In this document: positions 32,547 through 44,469 of the stretch, piece by piece
How the letters are laid out: the number at the start of each line of letters is the position of its first letter
Numbering within the stretch: the first letter of the stretch is position 1
Assembly: GCA_009809945.1 (NCBI GenBank)
Contig: WTPW01001141.1
Span: 77,754 to 141,753, forward strand
Source of the DNA: Gigaspora margarita
Lineage: Eukaryota; Glomeromycota; Glomeromycetes; Diversisporales; Gigasporaceae
DNA length: 64,000 nucleotides
Reading direction: 5' to 3'
Program-made: the position numbers and the translations under genes
Notes under the pieces: generated by a model
The model's database searches: none
Seen by the model: only the letters and a program-made list of their open reading frames with translations
Told to the model about the DNA's origin: nothing

Positions 32547-33892
32547 AACCAGATATAAATAAGATCTATATTTTTTTATTTTTTCTGTAATTTTGGTTTA
32601 ATTTGTACTAATGCTTATTCTTTTTTTTTCTTCAGATAATAATTTTATACTTTTGTTTGTGCTTCTGTTATTGTTTTATCATTAATATCATTGAGTTCAG
32701 ACTTTTTTTTTGTTAGGGGCATGCCATTTATTATGTAATTTTTACCATGGATACATGGTTTGGTAGGTGATTACATTACACAAAATATATAAGTGACCAA
32801 TCAAAAATAAGATTTTTATTTACTATTAACAAATAATTAAATATGATCATGTGATAATAGTATATATTAACAATAGAACAATATGTAGACGATTAAGTCA
32901 ATATAAGATTCGAATATAATAAGTGTTTTAGAATAAAAAGCTAACTAAACTCTAGCTAAGCCTGTTATATGAAAAATATAAGGGTAAAAAAATTACTAAC
33001 TCAATTTTAATCTAGTATAATCAGAGTGTTTTATTAGAATTTACACTTTTATTTTTGATTTTGGTAATTTTCTTGATCAATTAGTTTATATATCACCAAG
33101 AGAAGTTTGATTTTTAATAATGCTTTGTGGTAATATATTTAATATATATAAATTAAAGTGCACAATCCAAGATAAATAAATAAATTAATATAAAAGTTAT
33201 CAGCAAGATCATTATTCTCACTAAAGTATAAAAATAAATTTACTCAAGATCTATTATATGGGTAAAAATTTCCAATTTTAGTGACTATTTAGCATGAGTA
33301 AATAAAATTTGAGCCAGTGATATTGTGATTATTTGATCAGAAATTATAAGCCTGATTATGCGCTTATGAATTTTTGTATTGGGTGCATATAAATTTTGTA
33401 CCTGAATTACTTGTGCATATGTACTGATTGTTATCATTATATCAGCTAATTTTTTAATAATCATGGTATTTTAAATGGATATTTTTGCCCATATATATAT
33501 TGGAACCGTCTTTATAAGATATCTTCATTGAATGAAATAAAAACATAAAACATTAATCCTATAGTAAAACATTTTACAAGATGACTTACATAGTGGTATA
33601 TCTCTAATTTGAGATCTAATTCTAAAAAAAAAAAAGATAGAATTTAGTTGTATATTGCTCCTAAAATTCTAACAGATTAACCTTATCTGTTATACTGTGA
33701 TCAAATATTTATATATTTATTCATTTGTAATGATAATGTAGAAAATTTTATATGGTTCAATTAAAAATATGTTACAGTCATGATGTTAGGAAAATTCAAA
33801 GATTTAAAAATTATATGCACATCAATTTTAGTATGATATTGATAATCTCATTTTACATATTACTGTATTGCGTACATATGTATATATGTACT
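32547..33892. other. AT-rich noncoding stretch
   Basis: A ~60-bp block at 32715-32770 (GGGGCATGCCATTTATTATG) recurs inverted and diverged at 39790-39835. No gene is visible. The 33752-33949 open frame has no recognisable features. Confidence 0.4.
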
Positions 33893-35652
33893 ACATCAGC
33901 AAATTATATATACATAATCTTACGTAAGATATTATGGCCTATAATATAACAAAAATCTTACGTTTGATATGATTTATTACATAATATATTATGTTATATT
34001 ATGGTAATATTATGGTTATTATTTCAAAATATTTCAAAATATATTGCAAAATATTGCGAAATAAATTAACAAAAAAAAAGGGGTCACAGGAGATATATTT
34101 TGCATATTTTGTGATGATTTCACATTGTTTTGTATTGTTTTGCAAATTTTTCCAAATTTTTAAAAAATAAATTAATGATATACATATTCACATAATCATA
34201 CTTTTTTACAGATTTTTGCACAGTTTCGCAATTTAATATAAAATTTTAATATTTATTTATTATTATTATACATTATATTTTACATTTATTAAATATACAT
34301 TTTTAGTTAATATTACATACTTTATTATATATTATATTATTAGTATTATTTATATTATTACAAATATATTAAACTACTTTCACACTTCATTGCATTTATT
34401 TCTATTACTATATACAAAAAACTAGCCCTATTTTAAACTACTTTCACACTTTGGCACATCTAATTCTATTACTTTATACAAAAAACTAACCCTACACACT
34501 TATTTTCGCTTACTTCAAAGTTAGCTATTATCTTCGCTTCTTTGTTTTCTATCATCTTAGCTTTGGCTATTTCTTTTGTTTCAGCTATTACCTTCATTTC
34601 ATTCTCTTTTTCTAAATACATCAAAGAAGTGAAAAAATAAAAAAAAACATTTCACAGAAGTGTTAGTGTTCTTGCAAATTGCTGGAGAAATCTAGTATGT
34701 TCTTGCAAAATGCCAGAGAAGTTAAAGCTGGTATTCTTTTAAAGTGCCAGAAAAGTCACAAAGTGTTGAAGAAGTTAAGAATAAATAAAATAAAATAAAA
34801 ATAAAATAAATAAGTAAAAAAAAAAACAAATGAAAAAACAAAATGTATAAGCAAACTAATAAAAAAAAAATAAATGAAGCCTTTCTCTAAAGTAAGAGTT
34901 CATGTTCTTGCAAATTCGAAAGTTGGGTTAATGTTCTTGCAAAATGCCAAAAAAGTCATGTAGAGCTGAAAAAGTCTGGGTTGGTTTTCTTGCAAAGCAC
35001 TAGGAAGTAAGAGTTCTTTTCTCGCAAAGTGCCAGAATAAAATAAATTTAAAAAAAAAAACAAAAAAACAAAAACAAATTATGTCAAACGAAAAAATAAA
35101 TAAAGTCCTAACTAAACCTTTATTTCTTTAAAGAAGCATTATTGGAAATTTAGAAATTGCTAGAAACATCAGTTGTGTGTTCTTGCAAAGTATCAGAATT
35201 TTGGGTAGGCTAGTGCAAGATTTCGAAAGGTTGTTTGTTTTCTTGCAAAATATTCTTGTAAAATGCTGAAATAAAAATAAAAAGAAAAAAATTAAAAAAC
35301 AAATAAATAAAAAAAAAAACAAAATGAAAACAAAAAAAAATGAAACAAAAACAAAAAATGAAATAAAAATAAAAAACAAAAAGTGAAAAAAAAGCAAAAT
35401 AGAAAATCTAATTATAAACAAAAGATCTAATCTGATCTTGTAGTACAGAATTTGAACATCATCGAACTATTTTGAACTATTTAGAAAAATTAGTCTAATA
35501 TGTGATCCAGGTTACAGATCTACTGATCCAGCTTGGTTTCCTAGTTCTAAAATATTTTAAAAGGAGTTCAAAATATATTACATTATATTTTGCTTATATT
35601 ACAGTTTGTAAGACCTTACGTAAGATTACGCCATTATAAATTTGCTGATGTA
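33893..35652 (+). repeat. Composite repeat, copy II
   Basis: Terminal inverted repeats: AGCAAATTATATATACATAA then TCTTACGTAAGATATTATGG at the left, and mirrored at 35600-35650. Inside are GGGGTCACAGGAGATATAT, AAACTAACCCTACACAC, TTCTTTTGTTTCAGC, several CTTGCAAATTG/CTTGCAAAATGCC units and CTACTGATCCAGCTTGG. Compared with copies I, III and IV the terminal hairpin has changed from a TCTTTTGAAAGATC type to a TCTTACGTAAGATC type. Confidence 0.65.
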
Positions 35653-35726
35653 CTCAGTATCACATTGTAGTTCACATACATACATAGTTATTTTTTCTGG
35701 CCAATTCTCATTATATTCAATTAATA

Positions 35727-36014
35727 CCGTATATTCCCGAAAATAAGCAACCTTTTATGGAGCAAAAATTTTACAAAAAAGCTTATTTTTGAATTGTTGA
35801 ATTTTTTGAAAAATTGAAAAACGTACTAATAAAAAGTTATCCAAATAACATGAAATTTTTACTGTAAGTGTATTTTGTGTCCTGAACAAGTTTACTTAAT
35901 AGTACTTTTGAGGTTTATTTAGTAAAATTTAGACTTTTATATGTAGCAACTGCTAACGCATTTTTTAGATTTTTAAAAAAAATTAGGGGGTTGCTTATTT
36001 TTGGGAATCTATGG
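35727..36014. mobile_element. TA-type MITE, AATAAGCACCC family, copy 1
   Basis: The termini are CCGTATATTCCCGAAAATAA on the left and, on the minus strand, CCATAGATTCCCAAAAATAA, followed by GCAACC. The left flank is TA; the right flank is CA, probably mutated. The core holds GAACAAGTTTACTTAATAG and AGTAAAATTTAGACTTT, shared with 43590-43945. Confidence 0.75.
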
Positions 36015-36099
36015 CACTACAACATCTTCAGCAACTCCAAGATTTGAATGATTATAAGTAGATGCTTGCATTTGAGATTTTTGTGGCTGACCACACTTT

Positions 36100-38150
36100 A
36101 CATGATATTGGTGACATTTATGCTCTGCTATAAATTTTAAGGTAGGTAATATTTACCACATATATCACAACTCAAGCGTTGATGCATTTCTGTTGAGATT
36201 GATGGACAATAGCAATCATATGGCAGGATCTTCAACTTATTAAAATATTGAAGTGCATGTATCAGGTCAAAAAAATAGTTATTTCTGCCTTTGGTAGTGG
36301 GGGAGAAATCTATTAATTTGATCCAGAAGAAGAGCAGTATCGGGAGCCCTATATTCACTACAGCACTAACAATTTTTACACTTTTTTACATTTATTGAGT
36401 AACGACATAGCTGAACATGATTCTCAATCCATTCCTATCTTATAGACTCGACATCTAAAAATGGCTGATCGATTTGATCAATATATTTTGTTGTTACAGG
36501 TTTGCCATGCACATTATCGTTACTCCAAATATCACATAATTTTTGTTCAGAAAATTCAAAATTACATTGAGCTAATTCTTCATCTTTAACATTCCCTTGA
36601 GTATCTAAAAGTGATCCATACTCATCAACAGGTAGTGTAATACCAGCAAGCTTTTCAGAGAGAGAAGCTATACTATGCTCTACAGGATTGTAAGCACTTT
36701 GACCTAGAGTATGCGTACGAACTGTTAAATAATCAAGGTATAGAATAAATTACAATACTAGACAATATTCTTAAAATGTCTAGGATTTTCATCAGGTCTG
36801 CCATCTACGAGAAGGACCCAAATAGGTTTAACTTTGTTATACCTTAGTAGTTCAAAAGCAAATTGCTGATCATAGACAAGACTTAATAAATCTGCTATGT
36901 GTATTACTGATGACGTGTCTATGAAATACTCAGGTCTAATAAAAATAGTAAGCTGGCCAGTACGGAAATTAGTATTGGAATTTGTTGGATCAATAAGAAG
37001 ATATACAGAAGGTATAAGTTTCATTTTATTTCCTTTTACAAAGTTATGATCTTTGACTGTAACTGGTTCATTTATCGATTGTATAGTTTTAAATATACGA
37101 TCTACTGCAGGAACACCTAAGCCAACTTTGGCTTTATTATCTTGAGAGATGATAATACTATCTTTAGCAAAAACTTAAGCAAATACTCGAGCCGCTTTGA
37201 CAAATGCCAAACAGTAATGTTTGTCAATATGTAGCTTCATATCAGTTTTAGCTACAGATGCAAGTCCAATTTTTGCTGGATAATGATGACAACACGTAGC
37301 AAAAGTGTATTTATGACAAGGTTTCAGATATGTAGACAGACACTGATGAGAAAGGTATATATTGTATTTTTCTTCCAATGAATCACACAAATGTTTAATA
37401 GTACGAACTTTAATAACTGTTTTCCTTCTTTTAGTGTAAGCTGTACTGAATTCAATACAGTTATGTATTTTGTTCCAGAGATCCAGATAAAGAATTGCTG
37501 CCAGTAGTCTTCCAGGAGTATTGTATTGCTCAACAACTTCTTTATTTTCTGTTTCTGCTTCTTCTCTCTAAATTTGGCCTGTACCTCTGCATGGCCCTTA
37601 AGTTTTTTTAAATTTTTTTTTCATTTTCTTCAATTATTTTTTTTTTGCCTCAATTTGTGACATAATTAATTTTTTAAAATTGTTATCTAATATCAGCAGG
37701 TATGACTTTTCATACTCTAATATTTGTTGGGTCACCTCTTTGATCTTTTTAATTGCATTGTTTTGTGCTCTGGCATTCTTTGGCGTAATGCTTCTATTAA
37801 TGGATGTTTGTAATGGACTTGGCATTAAAATAGGCAAGGTTTGAACAAAATTAGTTGGTGGTGGTCTCATTATTTGTTGATATGAACGGATTATATGAGG
37901 TTCAGTAGCTAAATATGCTCATATTTTCTCACAAATGACAGTTTCATTCTGCCCCTAAATTTTTTTTTACTCTGCTCGTGCATTGCCTAATAACTTTTGT
38001 TTATTTGGGGTGATATTACAAAGAGCTGCCTGTTCATAATAAGTATAGGCTTTACAAAACTCTTGATATAAGTCAGTGAGCAGTTTATAAAAAAATTAGA
38101 AATTAAACTTAGGAGTTTTTAAAAAACTTTGCATATTTTTTTATGATAAT
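36100..38150 (-). pseudogene. DDE-type transposase-like protein relic
   Basis: Minus-strand pieces fit one long protein, N to C: an N-terminal part (37634-38060; LYQEFCKAYTYYEQAALCN, then a coiled region), a Lys/Glu-rich linker, then one frame from about 37540 to 36757 broken only by a stop at 37155-37157. That frame includes CLSTYLKPCHKYTF, HHYPAKIGLASVAKTDMKLH, IISQDNKAKVGLGVPAV, MKLIPSVYLLIDP and WVLLVDGRPDENPRHFKNIV. After a stop and a frameshift it continues with GQSAYNPVE and SEKLAGITLPVDEYG, and ends with CDICGKYYLP near 36137. Asp in SQDNKAK, Asp in LVDGRPDEN and Glu in NPVE are plausible catalytic positions by analogy with DDE enzymes. I recognise the family from fungal and animal genomes as an uncharacterised repeat-associated protein, but no superfamily can be fixed here. 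No terminal repeats were found. Confidence 0.65.
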
Positions 38151-38159
38151 CTAAAACCC

Positions 38160-38622
38160 ACAAGAGTGGTAAGTAATTTAGTACTTTTTTTTGGATCACT
38201 TTTATACTGATTGTTTAATATTTTTATATATAAGCAGTACAACCAAACACTAAATGCAGTGATTATGTTTTAAACAACAACATTACTGGCCCAACATCTT
38301 CAATTACTAGATAAGTTTTATTCAATTATTTTTCTTGCTCTATTCATCATTTTGTCCCAAATTTTTAAAAACAGAATCAAATACAAGATAAACTAATACA
38401 GAATTACAAATTTAAAACCAACGGCATTACTAGTTTACCAAGAAAAGTTTTATTCATGCATTATTTTAGTATCTTATAACTGTTTTAACTAATCTCCCAC
38501 CATTTGCCCCAAACCTTTAAAATATAGTTAATACTTACTGGGGTTCTATGAATTTCAAGTACAGTCCTATTCATGGTGCTCGTATCCATTGTAATGACTT
38601 AAAAATTGTAATTTTCAAAATT
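38160..38622. other. AT-rich noncoding stretch
   Basis: Upstream side of the transposase-like relic. No recognisable continuation or promoter is seen. The open frame 38548-38778 runs through the hairpin MITE and is not a gene. Confidence 0.4.
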
Positions 38623-38630
38623 GTAAATAA

Positions 38631-38745
38631 TAGGGTTGTTAATGGAGTACTCCAATCTATAATAAAACATATAAACTACTCCAGTTTCAAACCGGAGTGG
38701 TTTATATGTTTTATTATAGTTTGGAGTACTTCATTAACAACCCTA
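38631..38745. mobile_element. 115-bp hairpin hAT MITE with exact 8-bp duplication
   Basis: GTAAATAA flanks both sides exactly (38623-38630, 38746-38753). The whole element is an almost perfect hairpin: TAGGGTTGTTAATGGAGTAC at the left, and mirrored at 38726-38745. The loop is near 38690 (CAGTTTCAAACCGG). Confidence 0.9.
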
Positions 38746-38753
38746 GTAAATAA

Positions 38754-39825
38754 TTCCCTTATCTGTTTTATTTCCTGATTAAATAATTTATACTAAAATA
38801 GAAGTCAATAGGGCTAGGTGGCGTAGTTAAATGCATAATATAAACATTTAGTCAGAGTGTAGTTCATGAGTATAGTTATTCATAGAATGTCTTATTGGTT
38901 TGAAATTCCCAAGTATTTTTTTTTATTCGCTTTATTCATACTATATTTTATTTTTGGGAATTGTACCAATATCATCATATTGATATAGCAATGACTAGCA
39001 TTTAACTCTAGCAATATTACTAGTCATACTGTATTACAAGGGTTAATGTTGGTTGTTTCTGTGTCGATAAATTTTAATTTATAAAAAGTTTAAAAAAAAA
39101 GCATTCCACTGGGAGATTAAGATATGACACATATTTTATAATAAATTTATAATAAAAAGTGATAAGTTTTAAAGTGTAAATATGGGTTTGACGTGACAAC
39201 TATATTTTATTAGATTCAGGTTCATTTTAGTATATACATTATATAGGGTTCTTAATTTAGGCTCAAGTCACTGTAGTATATACTGTAATGTAGCAGTATT
39301 ATCAGTTTTTTTATAGATATTAATAAACTACAGTAGAAAAATGAACACAGTTAAAGTTCCAAATTGTTAGTTGAAAAATTAGCTAGTTGGCAACTTTTCA
39401 ACTAATCACTGCAGTATTAGTAATTTCGAAATGTGAGAACCACTTGATTTTATTAAGAGAAACACAGAATCATTGAACAGTAAACTTATGCGAATCTCTA
39501 CTTCTATTTCAAACCATGTAAAGCCTGTTAGTAACATGTTTGTGCATTTAAATTTTATTCTTCAAATAGATAATAGTTGTGAATTTTTAACAAATTAATA
39601 TCAACTAGTTGCAACTAATAATCGATTGTACAATATTTACCAACTTGAAATGCTAATTGTTAGTGTTTGAAGTGATCTCTATAGTTGATTAACCAATCAT
39701 TGATCATGTGAAAGGATCCCAACATGGACAATAAAATAATTAAATTGACCAATTAGCATTAAGATTATACCATACATGGAGGGTGGTAGCTATTAATAAG
39801 ATTTTATTATGTAATAAATAGTATG
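38754..39825. other. AT-rich noncoding stretch
   Basis: No gene, RNA gene or clear repeat is visible. A diverged inverted copy of 32715-32770 lies at its right end. Confidence 0.4.
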
Positions 39826-40395
39826 CCCCTTATTGTCATCAATTTCAGTTTTTTTTTTTGCTATTGTGTCAAATTCAGTGCTTTTTTTTTGTTACTAGTG
39901 TCATTGAGTTCAGAGATTCTTCTTCAGTTCTTTATTGCTAATGTTATCAAATTTGGTAGCTCTTGTTTTATCACTAGTGTTGTCAATTTTGGTAGTTATT
40001 TTTTTATCTCTGGTTTGTCAAGTTTGGTTTGTCTTCTTCACTAGCGTTGTCAACTTTGGTAGTTATTTTTTCATTACTTGTGTCATCAAGTTTGTAGTTA
40101 ATATTAGTTTAATAGTTAGGGTTATAGTAAGTATGAATATATTTTTGTTATATTATTGAATTTGGTGCTTCTTTTCTTGTTACTAGTGTTATTGAGTTCA
40201 GAGATTCTTTTTTGGTTCTTCTTCATTGCTAGTATCATTGAATTTGGTGGCTCTTACTTTGTCACTAGTATTATTGAATTTGGTAGCTACTCTTTTGTTC
40301 CTAGTTCATCAAGTTTGGTGGGTCTTTATTGATAGTATTATTAATTTTGGTGGTTATTCTTTCATTACTTGTATCAATGAGTTTGTATTTAAATT
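39826..40395. repeat. Minisatellite, unit about 35 bp
   Basis: About 14 degenerate units of the form AATTTGGTAGCTC-TTTT-TCACTAGTGTTGTC. The blocks 39880-40110 and 40180-40390 are similar to each other, giving a higher-order period near 300 bp. The open frames here arise from the repeat. Confidence 0.75.
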
Positions 40396-40429
40396 AGCAT
40401 CTAATAGTTAGAGTTAGATAAGTGAGAAT

Positions 40430-41864
40430 AGGGTTTTTTTTATTAGGATAAGTGTTTTATATTTTTTATTTTTTTATTTTTAATTATAAAAACTGAAAAA
40501 GTAAAATAAATTAAAAATTTTATTGACCAATTATAATTACATGATACTAGTGATAGTCACTACTAGTTATAGTTATAAATATCATTTTGAAAAATATCAA
40601 TTTTGAAATATTTTGTATCAATTGCAATTCTTTCAAAAGATTTTGTCATGTGAATTCTTTCAAAAGATTTTATCTATAATTTTTGCTAATATATCAATAT
40701 CAGATTTTGCATATTTTTTTTAATAAACTCAGATTTTACCAATAAACACAGGTCTTATTTATTTTTTTAATAAACTCAGATAAACTCAGATTTTACTAGC
40801 TAGTGACTCAGTTTTCACTATATAATAATAATATTATTATTATAATAGACAAGAGCAGTATTTATTTTTTATATATACAAAAGTTTGCACATGTGTATGG
40901 ATCTAATCAAAATTTTAGATGAAGCAATTTGGTTGGATCTGCGCATATGTGCACACTTTTGAATATATAAAAAATAAATACTGGACAAGACTAATATATT
41001 ATTTAAAGAATTTAGTATAGCAGAATTCAAAACTATAAATACAATCAATTTCTATATTCAAATAATTTATTGTATATACTAATAAATACAATTTATGATA
41101 TTGATAGGAATAGCAGATAGATCAAAAATTAATAATAGAAATTAGATCTTTAGGATCAGAATCTTATTCAATATATATAAATTGTATAACAATTAAATGA
41201 TGACCATGTGAAAATAATTTATAAATCAAGTTTATATAATACAAAATACAAAAACAAATGCTATATTATATGTAAAAATGTAATATGTGAAGTTTTTATA
41301 TATAATTATATTCTTGCTTTGCTATATGTATTTATCTAATAAGATACAAGATTTTGTAAATAAATGCTATTTAATTTATACTAAAACTATACAATTTTTA
41401 AATTATTTAATTGAGTTGTATTTGTCTAAAACATTTTACTTTTAGAAATAAATTTCTTTTTTTGGCTTTATTTTGTACTAATCCTAACTAATGAAAAAAT
41501 TGATACATAAAATCTTTAATATTTCTTTGTTACTACTATAAATAAATAATTATGCTCAATATATATATATTCTCTTAAAATTCATAGATAAAGTGAACAG
41601 AATTAAACCTTGTAGCAACTTCTGTAAGATATTATAATCAACTTAATATATATAAAAAATCTTCTATAGTATGCATCCAAAACTTATAACCTAATCTTAA
41701 TTTATTATAATAATTGTCAAATTTTTCTAATTATCTAATGTACAGTATGTCAAAAAAACTTGTATTGATAATTATTAACAGGATTTGCAAGTATTATCAT
41801 AGCATTTTTACATGCAATATCAATTACAAAAATTCTATACTTGTAAGTATTATTATCTTATTTT
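40430..41864. other. AT-rich noncoding stretch with one MITE
   Basis: Apart from the inverted-repeat element at 40846-40996, only A/T-rich sequence is seen. Confidence 0.4.
40846..40996. mobile_element. Short inverted-repeat element (MITE-like)
   Basis: Inverted arms of about 55 bp: CAGTATTTATTTTTTATATA, then CAAAAGT(T/G)TGCACAT, then GGATC at the left, mirrored at 40930-40990. I could not fix the target duplication. Confidence 0.6.
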
Positions 41865-41882
41865 AAAATAATATTAGTTAAG

Positions 41883-43014
41883 GTTGTAGCAATATAGTGT
41901 AGCTGGCTTGTTGTCACCTCTAAGCCTACATAACAAGACGACCCCAAGTTTGATTCCCACCAAGAGAAAAATCTACCTTTAATATTACACTATCTGCATT
42001 ACAGTATAACTGCATCTTACAATACAAAGTCAGGTTAGTAGATCTGTAACCTTGGTTACACCAATTATCAGGAGCCAACAGACTTGCATAACATTATACA
42101 AGGGAAAAGGAAGCGACCATGTAAATAGAAGCTGACTGACTTGGATATTATTACACGAGAGAAAAAAAAGTGCAGAAATCCTGGGGACAAATAGGATAAA
42201 ACAGAAAACAGGCTTGGGCAACACCCGAGTAAAGAGGTAGCAGGACTTTTGATGGTACTACAGGAACAAGATAGTGACTGACTGGAAGATTGGATGGGCA
42301 AGAGCCTCTATGGCAAAGGAGGCATACCAACCTGGCTGCCGAAGTCGCACCAGAGAAAAAAAACCTATGTTATAGAAGTAGGGACCAAGGAAAGGGAGAC
42401 CATAAGGCACCTAAAACCTGGCTAACTGATCCTTCTGGGCTAACTGGATTGCTAGTTTGGAATTCTGGAGAAAAGGATCCTGTTAAGTGAATGGAGTACT
42501 GGGGTTCAGTGAACTTCACAAGGGTAGTATTAGGTAACGATAGTGGTTTAAAGATAATCCCTAACTGCTAGTATATAGGTAAAGCTGTAGTGTAAGTTAC
42601 TGAAAGTGTAGGTAAGCACCAGAAATGGTGATGCTCTACCAAGTTTTCTCTGAGGATAATAGACCAGGAATGCCTAGCTGGGTCCTAAGAACTACGGATA
42701 AGCATCTGGAATGGTCTGACTAACTTATATAACAGAATTGTTCTAGTGATACAGGATGGGTTTGGCAAAAGGAACAGAAGATTAGAGGGTTTAAATAGGC
42801 AATGCCAGTATGTAGGTTGCAGGTATGGCAGCTAGTGTAGAACACCTTAGATGGCTATTTAAATAGGCAACCAAAAGTTGCAAGTGTGGCTACTTGTACT
42901 CTCTTAAATGTAACAAATGCTAGTGTATCCCCATATAGGTCACTGATGGCCCCAATATCTTGAATAAAAAATTTCTAAGTTCCAAGGTGGGCACTTTAAA
43001 ACCAAAAAAAAATA
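41883..43014 (+). mobile_element. tRNA-headed retroposon, copy B, full length
   Basis: It is flanked by AAAATAATATTAGTTAAG (41865-41882) and AAAATAATATTAGTAAG (43015-43031), a 17-18 bp target duplication. It has a 5' head with TAGCTGGCTTG (box A-like, 41900-41910) and AGTTTGATTCC (box B-like, 41947-41957) and ends in an A-rich tail. This is the signature of target-primed retroposition of an RNA polymerase III transcript. The ~1.1 kb body is long for a SINE and has no long open frame (42030-42301 and 42290-42490 are short and repetitive-element derived). Copies: 97-904 plus 2731-2778 (minus), and a fragment at 57880-58235 (minus). Confidence 0.8.
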
Positions 43015-43403
43015 AAAATAATATTAGTAAGAAATAAAATTATATAATATATATTGGGAATAATACTAAAATCAGATAATACTGAAATTCACATAATCAC
43101 AATATTATCAGATTTCCTAAAATTTCTAAACAATTAATTTATACTATATTGAATGCTATAACTGGTCAGTATACCTACATGCTGCCTAAATCACATTCTT
43201 GATATCTATATATAAAAGATCTTCTAACTATATCAAAAAGACAACACTAACTCTAACCCTAACTATGAGACAAAAAGCATTAATAAAACCACTAACAAAA
43301 AAAATTTGCCTCATGTTTAGGGTTAGAGTTAGTATCATTGTTTTGATACAGTTAGAAGGTTTTTTTATATAGATATCAAGAATATGATTTATATAGTATA
43401 CTA

Positions 43404-44284
43404 GAACTCTGAGCTATTAATAAATAGGTCAGAGATAGGGGTCTTAGCTAGGTTGGGTCTGATCCTATCCAACTTGGATCTGACACAACCTAGGATGGAT
43501 CAGGTCAGATCCAACATGAGTCAGATCAGACCCAGGTTAGAGAAAACCCAGGTTAGGTCATATCAAGATCAGATTATATACAATGATCGCAAGTAGTTAC
43601 TACATAGTAAAATCAAAATATTGTTATATAAATTGATAAAATTTGCTTAAGTAAACTTGTTTGGAAGAACAAAATGCATATATTCTAAAATTTTTATTCA
43701 AATTAGAAAAGAAGTTTTATTATTTGACTTGTAATTTTTACATTTCTCGAACATATTTTTTAAAAAGATTTTAATTTTTTTATTGAACATAAAAATTAAA
43801 AGTTAAATAATAAAAGTTTCTCCAATTTGGATAAAAATTATAGTATATATTCATTTTGATCTCTCAAACAAGTTTACTTAAGCAAGCATTATCAATTTAC
43901 ATAGTAAATTTAGACTTTACTATGTAGCAACTATTAATGATCTAGGTTTAACACGGGTTGGGTTGGGTTGAAACAGACCCAGGTCAGGTTGGATATGAGG
44001 TGTGTTAGACCTGGGTCAGGTTTGACATAATATGGAACAGACCTAGTCAGGTTTTAATCCAAGTGGGTCAGACCTGGATCAGGCCCAAATCCAACCCAAC
44101 CTGACCACTAAGACCCCTAGTCAGAGTAAACCAAAAAAGGAAATTTTAGTAAAAAATCACCAAACATTGCATTTTTAAATAGTAAATTTTGCAAATTTTG
44201 GTCAAAAATAAGCATTTTTGAGACAAATTTGGTATAAAAATAAGCAAACTAGTCACTAACCTATCTATATTTAGCTCAGGATCC
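43404..44284. mobile_element. Mutator-like MITE split by a hAT-like insertion
   Basis: TAGTATACTA flanks both sides (43394-43403, 44285-44294). The termini are GAACTCTGAGCTATTAATA and, on the minus strand, GGATCCTGAGCTAAATATAG, the same family as 3779-3951. The 684-bp hAT-like element sits just inside the left terminus. Confidence 0.8.
43436..44119. mobile_element. hAT-like element, 8-bp target duplication
   Basis: The flanks GTCAGAGA (43428-43435) and GTCAGAGT (44120-44127) differ at one base. The termini TAGGGGTCTTAG are exact inverted copies at the two ends, with subterminal runs of the GGTCAGACCTGGGTCAGG type. The palindromic core at 43590-43945 carries CTTAAGTAAACTTGTTTGG and its mirror. 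Confidence 0.8.
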
Positions 44285-44469
44285 TAGTATACTATATAGA
44301 AATATATTGAAAACCCCACTCTAATTGACTCTCATTCGATTGTTTTGATTATGTAGTGTAGATCGATTGATTATATGATTTTTAGAAATTTAGGAAATCT
44401 AATAATATAGCGATCACATTGATTTTAGCATCATCTGATTTTAGCATCATTTCTAACAATATATACATG

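Larger units (their letters stand above)
43053..44465. mobile_element. Outer inverted-repeat element of a four-level nest
   Basis: Outer arms: left 43062-43145 (TACTAAAATCAGATAATAC, ATCAGATTTCCTAAAATTTC) and right 44375-44450 mirrored. A second inverted pair lies at 43185-43260 and 43320-43393 (TTCTTGATATCTATATA, CACTAACTCTAACCCTAA). Inside are the MITE 43404-44284, the hAT-like element 43436-44119, and a palindromic core 43590-43945. Confidence 0.6.

Noticed and set aside
35128..35421. Phe-rich membrane-like frames (also 30281-30493, 30950-31286)
   Set aside because: They are translations of A-rich runs on the opposite strand, with biased composition and no homology.
42030..42490. Genes inside the retroposon at 41883-43014
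   Set aside because: The frames are not conserved in copies A and C; the region is explained by the retroposon.
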